A stretch of 64,000 nucleotides of DNA from Triatoma infestans (taxonomy: Eukaryota; Arthropoda; Insecta; Hemiptera; Reduviidae). Each line of letters opens with the position of its first letter. The stretch's first letter is position 1. The stretch lies in contig JAAEAF010000658.1 of assembly GCA_011037195.1 (NCBI GenBank), forward strand, positions 1-64,000, given 5' to 3'. Below the pieces are notes generated by a model. That model made no database searches, was not told the DNA's origin, and saw only the letters and a list, made by a program, of their open reading frames with translations. Positions 23,030-34,439 of this stretch are shown in pieces. The position numbers were made by a program, and so were the translations under genes.

Positions 23030-23226
23030 AGGGCTTATCAGTACACTGCCGGCCTCCAGGCAGCCTTCTCATATTACAAACAAACAACACTTTCTTTCCA
23101 TCACCGCACAGTGAACTGTAGAGGCTTCTAGGAAGTGAAAATTAAGGGCAGCATCACTGAACTCGAACCCGAAATCTTCGCATGGGAGTCCAGTGCTAAT
23201 CCATTACTTAGCTAATCCCTTCCCTC
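23030..23226 (-). mobile_element. tRNA-derived SINE, minus strand
   Basis: Read on the minus strand it opens GGGAAGGGATTAGCTAAGTA, has CACTGGACTCCCATGCGAAG and a B-box-like GGGTTCGAGTTC, then a body with GAAGCCTCTACAGTTCACTG shared with the SINE at 45251. It has no long A-tail and carries many differences, so it is an older copy. The three-part head of A box, anticodon-arm-like segment and B box is clear. Confidence 0.75.
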
Positions 23227-23319
23227 TTGTAAGGTATTGTTTTAGTTTATTTTATACGATTCTATAGTCTATATATTAATATTAATATTAATATAATATA
23301 ATATTAACTGTGTGGCCAA

Positions 23320-24530
23320 AATTTCGAGCTTGAATTTCAGTTTTCAGTGATTTTTCTCCATTGGAAACACTAACGTATTTCATGAAACTTGATACACTAA
23401 CTATAAATACAGATATCTATTAATTTATTATTGAGTTTTTCATTGGAATTACATGTTTTATGATTCCCTGAATACATTTATATTTGAATTACTGATAGCA
23501 CAGACCCTAAGCTCTAAGCCTCTCACTTTTATGGGTAACAAGGAAACAAGTTTTTTTCCCAGTAAAACCGATCTTTGGAAAGTTATGGAGAATCTGAGCT
23601 AGACTTACTTTACAACTTTTCCAGGGTTGTCAGAAGTAGGGGTAAGTGTAGCAAAGTTCTAGCAGATTTTATATCTTTAAATGTATTATTAGTATTATCT
23701 GGCTAATGTCAAACAAACATTTAGTAAAGATTCCAAGTTTGAAAAAGATTTATCAATTAGAAATGAAATAATTGCGTTAAGAGTAAACTTGTGTGAATGT
23801 TTCATATCACACGATATATTGTATATAATATTTCTCTTGCTTCTAAATTTTCGAAATTGAGTTTTTACCGGAAATACCTATTTTTAGATATACTGAGTAC
23901 AAAAAAAAAATGTTATGAACAGAATATCCCAAGAATCAAGAACGAAAAAATCTGATGCATTTCGAACTTGATATTCCGTTTATAGATACATCTGATACGA
24001 AGTTTTTGGCCAAAATCCATCAACCGGAAGTGCTACTTTACTGAATGTTTTTTTTTTCCCAGTTTTTTGCGATTTTTCCGAAAATGGGTTACAACTTTTC
24101 TTTTTTTTCTTTAAACTTCGTATACCATCAAACAAACGACTGCCTATCACTTTTATTTAAAACATTTTCCCGGGAAAATTGATTTATTTTGGAAGGTACT
24201 GAGGCAACAGTAATGTTACGTATTCCTATAAAGTACCACTTTAATATAATATATATGGTTCTATCATTTATATAAAATTAATATACATTAGAAGTATTGC
24301 CAGAATTCCACATTTGATCAAATTCGGTTAAATGGAATTAAGGCTTTACAGAATTGGTTTTGGAATTTTCTCAACAAAAAAAATCGGTTACGATTTCCTT
24401 TAAACTGTGTAGTTATTAAACTTATCACATTATTCATAAAACATTTTTACAAAAAAAAAAAAAAATTGATTTTTGTAATAGTTGGGGGGGATTTTGTGGC
24501 GTTAAATTTCAAATGTGGAATTGGTTCAGT
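23320..24530 (+). repeat. ENR repeat copies
   Basis: It includes TTTTTACCGGAAATACCTA, ATCAACCGGAAGTGCTACTT near 24018, a TTCCCGGGAAAATTGATTTA block and AATCGGTTA blocks. The stretch ends with a GGGGGGATTTTGTGGCGTTA segment and CTCTACTGGGCCACAATATA, which recurs at 28380. No gene is present. Confidence 0.65.
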
Positions 24531-25295
24531 GTTTCTGGTGCGCTCTACTGGGCCACAATATAATCACTTCTCCACGTGCTAAGGTTAGTATTAGTACCGG
24601 ATCGTTTCGCCACCTGTTAATTTACGTCAAGAGAAATATGTATATTTGAATTTAAAGAAAACTTATTATTTATATAATTGTACTAACAGAAAGAAGAAAA
24701 AGTTGTATGAGTGTTTCACATCAGGTTTTCCCAATATACAATTTCTGTTAGATAATATATATTGAATAAATAATAAAAGAATGGCCTGTGTTTTTTGAAA
24801 GTGAGTAAGTACGCTGTAAAAACGTTTGGGAAAACCATTATCATTATTTTAGAATAAAATGTAAATTGTATTTATATACATCCAAGTATTTTATAGAACA
24901 CCCAAGGCAAGGCACATACTGGAAATTCCATTAATTCCAGGCAAAGGAAAAGATAGTATTTATTTGTATCGTCTAGAAAACGGATAACAGTTGAATTCAT
25001 AGTCGAAGAATAAACTCGCCCACTTTGATGGTAAACCATTGGAAAACCGCACTATATCGGATTACTTGAAATGGTGGAATTTTACACTGGTTTAGTTTGA
25101 AAACATAAAGGAAAATTCTTAGTAATGCCCTATTTATTGGAAGAAATTCTTTAGGATAAGAATAAAAATAAATAAATAAAATAAAAATAATTTATTTTTT
25201 ATATATTTAGCTTACACGCTTTACTAATAGATTTAAATAATAATTTTTTTTTCAAACAAATTTTTAATTAACCGCTTTAGTTGGCGTAAATATTA
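24531..25295. other. No gene; ENR tail then AT-rich
   Basis: An ENR tail in plus orientation lies near 24690-24730 (AGAAAAAGTTGTATGAGTGT then TTCACATCAGG). The rest is AT-rich with no supported frame. Confidence 0.4.
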
Positions 25296-25302
25296 CACAC
25301 AC

Positions 25303-25335
<33 letters not shown>

Positions 25336-25347
25336 AACACACACACA
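25296..25347. repeat. (CA)n microsatellite
   Basis: CA run with TC interruptions, followed at once by a minus-strand ENR tail (TGTTGTGAAACATTCACAC). Confidence 0.85.
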
Positions 25348-25399
25348 AAATCTGTTGTGAAACATTCACACGACTTTCTTATATTGCACTACGTCTGCC

Positions 25400-26047
25400 A
25401 AGCTATTGCCCCCCGACGTTTTCGGTGATTAGGTTTAGTCAGATGTCAGTGGGAAGCACCACTTCAACATTGGTCTATTGCCCAGAGACCATAGAGTTGA
25501 TTCCGGGGGTCGGCGGTCAGGCCACTGTCGCAAATGCGGTAGTGAGTACGAAACCCTCAGCTCATGTATTGGGAAATTATTCCAACAACATGTCCCTTGT
25601 CACCCGCAGCCACCATAACCTGGTAGATAGCGCCAATATTAAGTAATAAGGGGTACACTTGCTTCGACGAAGTACACTGCCTAGATACAGCAGGTACTAA
25701 TCGTTTCGCTGACATTGTGGCGATCAAGAACGGCGGAAATGAGGCCCTTTCATTGATCCTACAGTTCGCTTTGAATCCAATAATTCAGGGCAGGGGAGGA
25801 AAGTTGATTCAGAGAAGAGGGACATATACGAAACATGTATCTCTCACCTGAAGGAAAAGACCGGGAAAGGTTTGGTGAACGCCAGTTCCAAGTGAAGGGA
25901 CTCTGGTTTGGAAGTAGAGGGGCAATACCTAAGACCGCGAGTGTATTTTTTTGATCGGTTGGGAATTGACCAAAGCTTTCTGTGGGAGATTGCTGAGACA
26001 ATCATACTTGATTCACTCGGTATAATCCACCACCACATATATGGGAC
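25400..26047 (+). pseudogene. R2/NeSL-like (restriction-like endonuclease) LINE C-terminal remnant
   Basis: Across frameshifts the plus strand reads R-H-C-R-K-C-G-S-E-Y-E-T-L-S-S near 25528-25572, a CCHC/ETL arrangement. It continues as E-V-H-C-L-D-T-A-G-T near 25665-25690, then D-I-V-A-I-K-N. Then comes V-K-G-L-W-F-G-S-R-G-A-I-P-K near 25895-25937 and a final I-H-H-H-I-Y-G near 26025-26047. The order CCHC, then the G-L-x-x-G-x-R-G-x-I-P-K segment is what I know from the C-terminal part of R2-type elements carrying a restriction-like endonuclease. Frames change several times, so it is dead. No RT domain is present upstream. Confidence 0.65.
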
Positions 26048-26760
26048 GTGACCAGCAATGATTACTTGACTTACACATTTATTTAACTTTAGTCTATGTA
26101 TATGTAGCGCTTATTCTCCTCTATTAGGTGTTATATTTGTTTCGGTTTGTGTATAGTAAATACTACGCATTATTCCTATCCAACCATTGTTCTCTGAATT
26201 GATTAGTATGCTGTGTTTCAGCAACTCAATGTAATTGAGCAGCCACACTTATTGTAATTATTGAAATCAATGTTTTTCTCTATTATAAATAAAATGTACA
26301 AATTTTCATCTTGGACAATTTTTACTCAATTGTTCTAACATATATATAGTGATGATGGGGCGGCAAATTGACTCCCTTGGCAGTTAGAAATAGAATATGT
26401 TTACACAATAATCCAGAAGGAAGCGCCAAAACATTACACAAACTCAAATTACATTTTTAAAATGCAATGACGTAGACTCCACAAAACACGCTAAACTAAT
26501 TTTTTTCCAGCACCACAATACACTTGAAGCTTTGCGGTTCGCTCAGGTTTAGTAAATATTGCAAGTTTAATGAATTTAATTAAGTTTAATTAAGAACCAT
26601 ACCAAAGAAATAGACCTAGTGACGAGTGTGAATTTTGATTTGAATATTAGTCTAAAGCTGGTAATTTGTATGCAAATTTATCTGATAATCTAATAGTTTA
26701 TTCAAAATAATTATATAATAATTACGATCATAATCACCATATTAATTTTATAATAAAATT
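26048..26760. other. Probable LINE 3' UTR, then ENR scraps
   Basis: 26048-26340 may be the 3' untranslated region of the LINE remnant. 26340-26480 has the phrase AATCCAGAAGGAAGCGCCAA and a tail-side segment seen next to other ENR copies (compare 4632 and 30210). No gene. Confidence 0.35.
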
Positions 26761-28050
26761 TGGAAAATTTCCTCACTGCATTAATTTCAATTCCTCGTTC
26801 ACTATCTAAACAAATTCCCTCATCCTCTCTCTGCCAACAAGAACTAGCTTCCAAATGCTGCCACCAAACTAACGAACCAAACACTGTGTCTCCTTACCGC
26901 CTCCACCCACTTTATATGTATGCATGTTAATAGGAGTAGTAGAAGAGATTTAGGAAGGAGGAGAGATTTGGTTGTTTTGCCGTCATCCTTGTCACTAGTA
27001 TAAGAGCAGAGAGTTAACTAGGACACGAATAGTACACTTAGATAAATCTGGTGCCTCTCTTCCCTATATATATATATATGTATATGCCAGGATGTGCCCT
27101 TACTAAAACAATAGACTTGCTGTGTGGGAAGTGGGAGGAATGGAAATCTTCACCGACTTCGTAGATCCATAGTACCATGCACCGTATACTACAATGTACT
27201 ACCATCCTTATCAACATTCTCAAACTCCGGGAGTATCAGCAACAGAAGAGACAATGGAAGAGAATGGGATAGTTAGAGCGAGAGAACGCCAAATGTTTTT
27301 CGCTCCTTCATCCTGGCAATTTCACATGCTCTATACCCATTTACCGTCTTGATATAAGAATTTACCAATATTATGAAACAAAATGTGAGCGGCGATACAA
27401 TTTCACGAGGCTCATTGATATCTATATAATAATTTGATTGTATTGGGGGGGGGGTTAATGAAATATGTTAATTAAAAATTAATTATTATAATTCATATTT
27501 GGAATCTTCTCTGAAGGGATCTCGTGAGGTCTGTGTTTGTACAAAAGTTGCAGAGGATGAAAAAACAACTAAATATATAGATTCAAAATATATAATTAAA
27601 ATAAACACTATATGTCAAAAATTAATAATTACAATATTGAGGTACAATAAGATAAGTGTCTTATCATTTGAGAGAAATAGCTTTTTATAAAACTTACATA
27701 TTTTACATATATTCCAAGTTGAAGAAGGTTGGGTTTCTTGGAGTACTTGCACCCCTCACTACTGTAACATGGCTTTTTCTAATGACAGATTTCACTCCTT
27801 TTACGGTATAAATTTTGAACTGACCTCCCTCCCTAGGGGAGATAGGGGTAGGCCAGATATCTCTGACTCAACTAACTGTTTCTTTTGTGCCTTTCAACCT
27901 TCAAAAACCCAACTTTATAAATATATACATTGGAAAAATTCCCTACTTTACAATCATAAAATATTTATCAAGGATATATTTTGATACAATTTATATTTAT
28001 TAATTCTTTCAAAGATGTACATATTACAATATATATATAAAACATGACCA
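26761..28050. other. No gene recognised
   Basis: Mixed AT-rich sequence. Frames at 27038-27223 (minus), 27499-27690 (plus) and 27769-27984 (plus, 71 codons with two close Cys residues) have no recognised family. A run of nine G lies near 27446-27454. A short TA run is at 27066-27081. Confidence 0.35.
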
Positions 28051-28565
28051 TTTGCTTTTCTTTTATAGTACCACTTCAATATAATCTTAGTTTTATCACT
28101 TACATAATATTAATACACTGTGGAAACATTGATAGAATTCCAAATTTATAGAAAAATCGGTTAACCAACTTTATAGAATAGGTTTGTGAATTTTCGTGAA
28201 TTTTCTCGCAAACTTGAAATTTTCTTTAATGATTTTGTTTTAAGCTTGGTATGCTAACTACACAGATATAAATCCATCACTTTTAATTTGTAACCTCTTC
28301 CAAAAAAAAAAAAAATTATTTTGGCAAGTTGTGCCGAATTTGAGTGGCATTAATTTCAAATGGTGTTCAATGTTTTTAGATCGCTCTAACATGGGCCATA
28401 ATATAATCATCATTTCTGTATTGGCCAAGATTACTAGTTTTTGGTACTTATCTCCTACCACTTGATACTTAAAATTTAAAGTTAAAACAAAAATTGCCAT
28501 TTTATTTATAAAACGATATTAAAAAGTACGTGAAAGTCGTGTGTTTGTTTCTTTCCAGATTTTAT
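28051..28565. repeat. ENR fragments
   Basis: Blocks shared with 24230-24720: AGTACCACTTCAATATAATC, ATTGATAGAATTCC, AAAATCGGTTAACC, CGCTCTAACATGGGCCATAA, and a tail AGTACGTGAAAGTCGTGTGT. Confidence 0.6.
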
Positions 28566-29460
28566 TTCATTTTTTTTTTTTTTTTTTTACAATCTTCTGT
28601 CCAGAAAGAAAATAATTACAATTTTTTTTAATTCCTAATGCTTTAATTCTTATCTTTGGTTTCAGGAAAAAACAACGAGAAAAAAAGTTTTTCCCCGGTT
28701 GAAAGAAATTAAGAAGAAATAAATGTGTATACAATAAAAAACAATGGGACAAAAAAATAGAAAAGAAAAGAAAATGGAAATACAAAAAATGAAAATTAAT
28801 TAAATAAATTAATGAAAGCTAAATGAAAGAGACATGTTTATAAAAGGGGGGATATAAAATAATTACTTAGTACTTTCATTATACAAGAGAGTTCTCTTAC
28901 GCTTTTTCTTTCTAAATATCATATATATATATAGAATTATAAAAAATTACTTTGTACATATATTTGTTTTATGTACTTTTAATCTTATTAATAATCATTA
29001 ACAACGTCATATGGGAATAGGAAAAAAATGTAATACCTATATTTTGTATTCGTAATTACAGGATGTAAATATTTCAATTACTTAACTTTTCTACTTGCTT
29101 ATATATATATATAACAGAAGGCGTATAAAGTTGGTTTTTGTTATTATTATTAGTAATTACATTTTTAATACAAATAATTTTTTTTTTTTAAATTTCACAA
29201 GGTGGTATATGTCGGTCGGTAGAATAGAGTTGTTTGGAATTTAACATACGAGAAAGTATGTAAATATTCTCCTCTCGTAGTATGAGAAAAAAAAAGAAAA
29301 AAAAAATTCTATAACTATCTGGAAATATGAAAAAAAAGAAGATAATTTATTGTTTTAATTATCACAATTAAAGGATACAAATAACTGCCAATTATCTATT
29401 ATTTTACTACTTTCTCTTTATTACTGTTAATACAATTATGTATATATATATATATATATA
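28566..29460. other. AT-rich spacer without genes
   Basis: Long A and T runs, several TATATA patches, and nothing coding. The TA-rich run at 29439-29462 contains the insertion site of the next element. Confidence 0.5.
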
Positions 29461-29462
29461 TA

Positions 29463-30044
29463 CAGCAAACTCCCGATTATCCGTGTGCGGATTATCCAGT
29501 TTGCGGATTATCCGTGCGTGAATTTAATTTAAAAAAATAATTATGTATTTTTTAAATATTTGCTCGATTTCGTGATTACGCATCCCATAAGTACGCACGT
29601 TTTCGTATTTAGATGTTTGAAGCGAGTAGTGGGGGGTGTCTGGAGTGTAAATATTTGCTCCCTACATTAGAGAATGAAGCTGAAAGTGGAGAAGAAGAAA
29701 TTATCAATCGCATTAATCACAAAACGGCCCAGAATTCTATTGACACTTTGTTGGAGGTGTACATCAACCAATGGGAATTCGAGTATAACGACATAATAAC
29801 TCTTAGAAAAATTCGAACTGATATTAAAAAAAAATCATTAAAATATTCCTGCAAACAAACCAAAATCACAGATTTTTTTTTTAATAATAATGAGCATTAA
29901 ACATGTTAAAATAATTGTCTGCCTTAAAAATGTATAATTATGTTGTATTTTAGATATAAATAATTATAGTTCGGATTATCCGTGTTTTTCGATTATCTGT
30001 GCCGCCTCTTCCCACCATTAGCCCGGATAATCGGGAGTTTACTG
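29463..30044 (+). mobile_element. Internally deleted Tigger/pogo-like DNA transposon
   Basis: The terminal inverted repeat is about 21 bp: the left end starts at 29463 and contains CAAACTCCCGATTATCCG, and the right end at 30044 carries its near-perfect reverse complement (one difference, CAGC versus CAGT). TA target duplications are at 29461-29462 and 30045-30046. Further GGATTATCCG motifs lie inside both ends. The element is 582 bp, far shorter than an intact Tigger (normally over 2 kb), so most of the transposase has been lost. Confidence 0.9.
29613..29900 (+). pseudogene. C-terminal fragment of a Tigger-type transposase
   Basis: An open frame of 95 codons lies within the Tigger element. 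Its end, Q-T-K-I-T-D-F-F, is the typical C-terminus of CENP-B/Jerky-like (pogo/Tigger) transposases, and an acidic E-A-E-S-G-E-E-E segment precedes it. The DDE catalytic domain and the N-terminal DNA-binding helix-turn-helix are absent. It is a fragment left by internal deletion, not a functional gene, although no stop interrupts it. Confidence 0.7.
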
Positions 30045-30985
30045 TAATTATTTTATATTTAATAAATTATACTATTATATATTATATTATATATTAAACT
30101 ATATTGAACTTCTTTAAACTTAAAACCTGACACATTTGTCTTAATATAAAAATTACAGAGGTCCATGGAGAGGCTATTGCCCAGGCATGTAATAGAAATT
30201 ATTACATTACAGTCCAGAAGAGAGCTCCAATATCATTGAACAAACCCCATTTGAAAACATTTGAAAGTTATTGCCACAAATTCCACAGAACTACCTATAA
30301 AATATCATTTTTTTTTTTTTTAATTTTTTTTGATGTTCCAAATAAAAGTGATATGTTTATACATCTCACTGTCAGTTGGTGATCCAAGTTTAATGGAAAT
30401 CATTGTCCTTTCTTAAAAAAACTCCAAATTAACTTTTCTGTAAAGTCGCAATTCTGGATGACCGATTTTCTTCAAATTTAGTGTTCTTCTCAAGTTTCTA
30501 TTACAAATTAGTATTAATATAGGTGCTTGAACCATACATTGTACTGATGTAGTACTTTAAAGTATAGCTACTGATTCCCCAGAAATCTCCAAAAAAAAGA
30601 AGAAAAAAAAGGCCGTTCCCAGGAAAATGTTTCAATTAAAAGTGATAGGTATATTATGTATGTAAACGGTAAACAAAGTTTAAAGAAAAACGTTGGAGCC
30701 ATTTTCGAGAAAATTACGAAATTGCGTGGGCGGGGGGGAAATAGTATAGTTGCAGTTCCGGTTGGTAGATTTTGCCTGAAAACTTCGTGTCAGAGATGAG
30801 TGTTAGTACCTAAACACAATATCACGTTTCAGCTTCCTGCGAATTTTTTTTTTTTTGAGATATTTTGTTCACACACACACACAAACCACTCGATACAAAT
30901 ATTTTTTCCACACTCAGGGGATCTCAAAACATGTATTTTTGATGAAAACTCTATTTCGAAAATTTGACAAGAATCTCGCACAACT
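30045..30985 (-). repeat. ENR copy, minus orientation
   Basis: Minus-orientation blocks from about 30130: GTCCAGAAGAGAGCTCCAAT, a TCTGGATGACCGATTTTCTT segment, TTTCAATTAAAAGTGATAGG, GTTCCGGTTGGTAGATTTTG, a CACACA run at 30874, and a head ending TTTCGAAAATTTGACAAGAA. Confidence 0.65.
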
Positions 30986-31435
30986 GTCTGGTTCAGTATC
31001 AATCATATGATAAGATATATATATATTTATTTATTTATATATATGTGCAAAACACATTTTGTGTTGGTACTGTATTACAATAAATAAATTACAAAAAAAA
31101 AAAAAATATATATATATATATATATAAAATAAATTATATATACATCAGTACAAATATCAGTTTAAAGTACTACATCAGTACAAATATATGTATATATATA
31201 AAATAAAGAAAAGAATCGTATTAGTGGACAAAAGAATGCACAATAATTTATGTTCTATGCAATTTTTCGATACGTTTTCCTTATTGTGATAAACCCAAAA
31301 TATATAAAAACACAAATAGTGATAACCTCGTTAGCTTCTTTATTTTTCTTTTCTAAGAATTATATTAGATTTAATGATAAAATAAATTAATAAAAAAACA
31401 AACAAACGTCTTGATAATAATTCAGGAAAGTAATA
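30986..31435. other. TA-rich spacer
   Basis: Several (TA)n patches (31018-31042, 31106-31145, 31186-31200) and no gene. A short direct repeat, ACATCAGTACAAATAT, occurs at 31142 and 31173. Confidence 0.5.
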
Positions 31436-31439
31436 TACT

Positions 31440-33106
31440 TTTGCTTGCTTTAAAGGAAGTATTTGTGATTCTGCCTAACTTTCGATTTTAGGTTTTTGCC
31501 GGAAATACATGTTTCAAAGTTCCCTGAGTTCGATAAAATGGTTTTCAGCAGGAATAGTCTATGAGTCTATGTTTTTGCAGCTATTTTCCTTGGCAAAATG
31601 CTTCAAATAAAAATGATAGGTAAATAGTAGGTATACGTACTTTAAAGAAAATCATTGGAGCCATTTGCGAAATCGCAAGGGAGTGGGGGGGAAAATACAC
31701 TAAAGTCGCACTTCCGGTCAATAGGTTTTGGCCAAAAACTTGTTACAAGCGGTGGTGATAGCATACACACTTACACACAAACAAACAACTAAAACCTTGT
31801 TTTATTTTTCGCACTGAGGTTACCTCAAATCCTGTATATCCGGGTAAAAAATCGATTTCGAAAATTTGACACAATTGTAATATTTTCTCTAACCAGCAGT
31901 AAGAGAAAGTAAAAATAAAAAGTCTAGTGTAAAACATTTTCTCACGGCAATTTACAATAGTTCTCATTGGCATATTCTGCGGTACTTTCGATGTAAACAT
32001 GTTTGTTCCAGCGCCTTTAAAATAGTTTAAAATCAATTTTTCGAAAAAAGTTCGAAACAAAAGTGATAGGGCTTTGTATTTGCATAGTTAATACACGAAA
32101 CTTAAAGAAAAAAGATATTTTTTTTTTTTGTTTTGAAAAATGCGGAAAACTAAAAAAAAACAAAAAAAAGAAACCTAAAACCGATACGAAATATGGTAAC
32201 ACAAAATTTTCAAAAAAGACACATTAGAGGAAAGTCTGATGTCACATCTTCCCAGAAAAAAAAATCTGGAGTGAAACCTCAAACAACTTTCTCTTACTCC
32301 AGTTCTCAGAATTACAATTGACAAATTTTATAGTTTTAATATTTTATAGCTAGTGCACCAAATTTAACGAAATTCGTCGAAAACTGAAAAACTGTTCAGT
32401 AAAAACGCACTTCCGGTTTACTAATTTTCTTAAAACTCGGAATTTTAGGAATCTATTTATTTCTAATTAATTTTGTTTGGATGACAGAATTGTATAATCA
32501 ACTATGATACCACTTTAGAGGAAGCTGTAACCCCACCCCTTCCCTAAAAGTGCCATTAAATGAATTTTTCCAAAGAAATGTTTTATATAAATGATATAGG
32601 TCTTTACATGTTTAGTTTATATTAATGATTTCAAGAAAATCGTCGGAGCCATTTTTGAGAAAATCGCGAAAAAGTAAAAAAAATCATTTAGTAAAGTGGT
32701 AATGTAAACGCACTTCCGGTTATCCGATTTTTTTCAAACTCGGAATTTCAACCACATATTCAATTCTAATTAACATTATTTAGATGACGGAATTGTCTAA
32801 TAAACTGAAATAGCACTTTAGATGAAAAACCTAACACCACCCCTCCCCCATTAGCACCCTTAAATGAATTTTTCCAGAGAAATATTTCAAATAAAAGTTG
32901 TAGTTGATATAAAATGTTTGAAGAAAATCGTTGGAGCCATTTTTGTGAAAATCGCAAAAACGTAAAAAAAAAATCTAGTAAAGTGGTACTTCCGGTTAAG
33001 GAATTTTGACAGATGGCCCACCCGTCGGATCCTATGGTGATAACTAAACGAAATATTAGGTTTCAACTTTCTACGATTTTTCGTTTTTGAGCTATGCTGT
33101 TCAAAT

Positions 33107-33145
<39 letters not shown>
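31440..33145 (-). repeat. ENR copies including a near-complete one at 32250-33140
   Basis: 31440-31915 holds a partial copy in mixed orientation. At 32250-33140 a minus-orientation copy shows the tail (TCTGGAGTGAAACC then AACTTTCTCTTACTCCAG) and unit-opening motifs GCACTTCCGGTT near 32404, 32709 and 32988. It ends with GAGCTATGCTGTTCAAATAC and a CA run (33109-33141). Its layout is base-for-base similar to 5640-6510, so these are two copies of one full-length element. Confidence 0.8.
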
Positions 33146-33173
33146 TAAAATTAATACAAACATATCCTATCCC

Positions 33174-33740
33174 CAAAACGACTAAACAAATAAAAGGCTT
33201 TTTAAAACTCTTAGGTTATTACAGAAAATTGATCCCAAATTTCGCGCGTTCAGAAAACCTATGACAAAACGTTTAAAAAAAGGCAGCACTATAAACATAA
33301 ATGATATAGACTATGTAATCTGCTAAAATACATGTAGAAATTTACTGATGCACGAACCAATCTTGCAATTCCCCGACTTTTCCAAGGAATTCATTTTAAC
33401 GACAGGCGCGAGCAATTTTGCTTTAAGACCGGTTTTAAAACATAAAAAAAAGCCAAAAAAAAACGGAAACCCTGAACGATACAGAAACGGAATTATCAGT
33501 TATAGTAAATGAATTATTATAGTAAAGGGTACTAAATATTTCAGACCCTACTTATACGGGCGACCTTTTGAAATATATTACGACCACAGACCTCTTCAAT
33601 GGCTCCCTTTTCCCTAATAGAACCAAATTCAAGAGTATTACGTTGATGAAACTAGAAGAATTTAATTACCAAATAATTTACAAAAAAGCATCAATAATAT
33701 AGTAGCGGACGCTTGGTCTTGCGTCGAAATAAACGTCAAC
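33174..33740 (+). pseudogene. Ty3/Gypsy-type LTR retrotransposon pol remnant (RT end and RNase H)
   Basis: Broken plus-strand frames show the RT/RNase H junction of a Ty3/Gypsy pol. An [16 protein letters not shown] segment lies near 33190-33235, a P-D-F-S-K-E-F-I-L-T-T segment near 33372-33405, a T-K-Y-F-R-P-Y-L-Y-G-R-P-F segment near 33530-33565 and D-H-R-P-L-Q-W near 33583-33600. Frameshifts and stops occur between every pair of landmarks, and the first catalytic Asp of the RNase H segment is changed to Gly. No gag, protease, integrase or flanking LTR of this copy can be seen. It is an old inactive copy. Confidence 0.75.
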
Positions 33741-33853
33741 AAAACAAATTATGACAGCAGAGCAGGTAACAAAAGAAGCGACGAACTACTTAAAGAATTT
33801 TATATTATTAAGTTATTAGCGCTGTCTACTGGACTACAACTACTGTCATGGTC

Positions 33854-34319
33854 GTGTGATGGATGCAAGAAACATAAAAATATATTAATTTGAAAAAAAT
33901 CAAAAATATCAAGAATTTGTGACAATTCCCTTGCAAAAGGACATTTCAGGTAGAATAGTACAGTTATTGGAAAAGTTGATCAACCTTGATAGCATTGTAC
34001 TACCCCCTTCTCCTCACAGGGGAGGAACTGAACGAACAATCAGAAGACATTTCTTTTAAAGCCAGACTTGTTGTAGACACCAAGGAGAACACATCAGAAC
34101 TGTACCAGTTTTAAGTTATATCATAAGAGTTACTGTTTAAGTGAGTTTAAGTGATATTTTAAAGTAACTTAATTTCTCTTAGAGAATATATCTATTTTAA
34201 AAATAGTGGTGCTCTCTGGATTATTACTAATACTTCTATCTCAAACATACATACAAGCCCTTTTACTAAACCGCTCATGCCACCTACAGTACAACAACAA
34301 CATCACCAATTACATTTCA
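33854..34319 (+). mobile_element. Solo LTR 1 (4-bp target duplication GTCG)
   Basis: It begins TGTGATGG and ends TTACATTTCA (TG...CA). It is flanked by GTCG at 33850-33853 and 34320-34323. The flanking sequence (CTACTGGACTACAACTACTG before, CCAACCCAATATATACC after) is continuous with the uninterrupted version at 49719-49790, which proves an insertion. It is 466 bp. It is the same family as 42681-43165. A 4-bp duplication fits Gypsy-type integrases. The two LTRs share CCCCCTTCTCCTCA and CTATCTCAAACA blocks. Confidence 0.9.
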
Positions 34320-34439
34320 GTCGCCAACCCAATATATACCTCCAGTACGACATATATTTATGTTAGAAAAATTCAAGGTTTAAGAGAATTGACACTACTT
34401 TTTTTTAAATTCGTATTAACAGAAAGAGAAAGCCGTGTG

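Noticed and set aside
31743..32060. 105-codon minus-strand frame
   Set aside because: It crosses ENR repeat sequence with matching copies elsewhere that do not keep the frame.
33174..34319. One partial Gypsy element with its 3' LTR
   Set aside because: The target duplication GTCG flanks the LTR alone, so the LTR is a separate solo insertion and the pol relic lies outside it.
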